NCBI GenBank assembly: GCA_035533095.1
Contig: DATLUM010000077.1
Span: 1-39,013, forward strand
Source of the DNA: Acidimicrobiales bacterium
GTDB lineage: Bacteria; Actinomycetota; Acidimicrobiia; Acidimicrobiales; Palsa-688
Length of the DNA stretch: 39,013 nucleotides
Reading direction: 5' to 3'
Positions 38,321 to 39,013 of this stretch are shown here, piece by piece; position 1 is the stretch's first letter; every line of letters begins with the position of its first letter. Made by a program: the position numbers and the translations under genes. The notes beneath the pieces were generated by a model. The model was not told where the DNA came from, did no database searches, and saw only the letters and a program-made list of their open reading frames with translations.

Positions 38321-39013
38321 GACCAGCCGTCCTCACCGTCGAGGTCGCCGACGGCTCTGCCAGAGCGGGCCAGGTGACCACGGCGCGTGGGTCTTTTTCC
38401 ACTCCTGCTTTCATGCCGGTCGGCACGCGGGGAGCCGTGCGACTACTCGACGCCGCGGACCTCGACGCCCTCGGGCCGCAGGTCGTTCTCGCCAACACCT
38501 ACCACCTCATGCTGCGGCCGGGAGTCGACACCGTCGCCGGTCTCGGTGGTCTCCACCGCTTCACCGGGTGGGGCGGGCAGATGCTCACCGACTCCGGCGG
38601 GTTCCAGGTGTTCTCGTTGGCGCCGGCCGTCGACGACGGCGGCGTGACCTTCCGGTCGACCTACGACGGGTCGACGCACCGGATGACCCCGGAGTCCGCC
38701 GTCGCCATACAAGAGCAGCTCGGAGCGGACATCCAGATGGTCCTGGACGTCTGTACAGGCCTGCCGGCCCCCGAGGAGGAGTTGCGCCTCGCGGCCAAGC
38801 GGACCTTGGACTGGGCCGTCCGCGCGAGGGAATCGCACCGCCGGCAGGACCAGTGCCTGTTCGGGATCGTCCAGGGGGGCACGATCCCGGAGCTGCGGGT
38901 CGAGTGCGCCGAGGCCACCGCCGCCCTGGAGTTCGACGGGTACGGGATCGGTGGCCTGTCGGTGGGGGAGCCCCGGGAGGAGATGCTGCCCGCTCTGGCG
39001 GCCGCGATCGGTG
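38317..39013 (+). CDS. tgt: Queuine/preQ1 tRNA-guanine transglycosylase, 3' end outside window
   Basis: The first 232 codons of about 370-390 are present. The enzyme swaps G34 of the tRNA anticodon for preQ1. Start TVEVADGSARAGQVTTARG, PAFMPVGTRGAVR, ANTYHLMLRPG, and MLTDSGGFQVFSL with Asp92 (the general acid/base Asp) are present, then VLDVCTGLP where many homologs have DECTP, and GIVQGG. The nucleophile Asp and zinc-binding Cys residues lie beyond the edge. ATG 38317 overlaps the queA stop (ATGA). yajC/secD often follow tgt, so they are a reasonable guess for what lies beyond the edge. Confidence 0.95.
   Translation, partial: MRPAVLTVEVADGSARAGQVTTARGSFSTPAFMPVGTRGAVRLLDAADLDALGPQVVLANTYHLMLRPGVDTVAGLGGLHRFTGWGGQMLTDSGGFQVFSLAPAVDDGGVTFRSTYDGSTHRMTPESAVAIQEQLGADIQMVLDVCTGLPAPEEELRLAAKRTLDWAVRARESHRRQDQCLFGIVQGGTIPELRVECAEATAALEFDGYGIGGLSVGEPREEMLPALAAAIG

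Noticed and set aside
1-39013. tRNA genes, CRISPR arrays, insertion sequences, prophage or defence islands
   Set aside because: No cloverleaf-like sequence ending CCA, no regularly spaced repeats, and no transposase, integrase, restriction or toxin-antitoxin families were recognised by reading; no search tool was run.

Overview
This 39 kb, very GC-rich window looks like chromosomal DNA from an actinobacterium, most likely of the class Acidimicrobiia. The evidence is a mycothiol ligase (MshC type), a coenzyme F420:NADP reductase, phosphatidylinositol-mannoside genes (pgsA1-patA-pimA), an Adk-like kinase with a short lid, many GTG starts, and a surface protein built of GYWLVASDGGIFNFGDA repeats, a family I associate with Acidimicrobiia. 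No tRNA, rRNA, CRISPR array, integrase or transposase is visible. Genes are packed tightly and no gene-free stretch exceeds about 235 bases.

Layout. 1-3156: the 3' part of the repeat surface protein, then a drug-type ABC exporter (ATPase and permease). 3174-5075: a membrane-anchored PKD-like protein, divergent from a LigD-type 3'-phosphoesterase fused to what looks like a dead ligase adenylation domain. 5072-9216: a monoacylglycerol-lipase-type hydrolase, a CocE/NonD hydrolase, an ArsB/SLC13-like permease and a GNAT acetyltransferase. 9213-19750: a cobalamin block. cobO runs leftward. A cobalamin riboswitch precedes a rightward operon cobU-cobS-cobD-cobC-cobQ-cobN-chlID, whose genes overlap by 4-8 bases. 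It covers metal insertion, amidation, adenosylation and nucleotide-loop assembly. The early corrin-ring genes and cobB are not here.

19773-22710: an adenylate-kinase-like gene, a small thioredoxin-like protein, the F420 reductase and mshC. 22767-37227: thrS-HIT-pgsA-patA-pimA-(M48-like)-(DUF3048)-pdxS-pdxT-yebC-ruvC-ruvA-ruvB, which matches the order of the corresponding Mycobacterium tuberculosis genes (Rv2614c to Rv2592c). It is interrupted by an oppositely oriented EF-G-like gene at 25460-27526. 37304-39013: queA and the 5' part of tgt (queuosine tRNA modification).

Most of this is ordinary housekeeping and cofactor biology, and I do not claim a wholly new system. The items most worth a second look are: the phosphoesterase/dead-ligase fusion; an M48-family protein in which all three zinc ligands are replaced; a short leader ORF with a strong ribosome binding site overlapping the EF-G-like start; a recurring TANNNT box 6-9 bases before start codons, suggesting leaderless transcripts; and a recurring habit of GC hairpins lying across or against stop codons.
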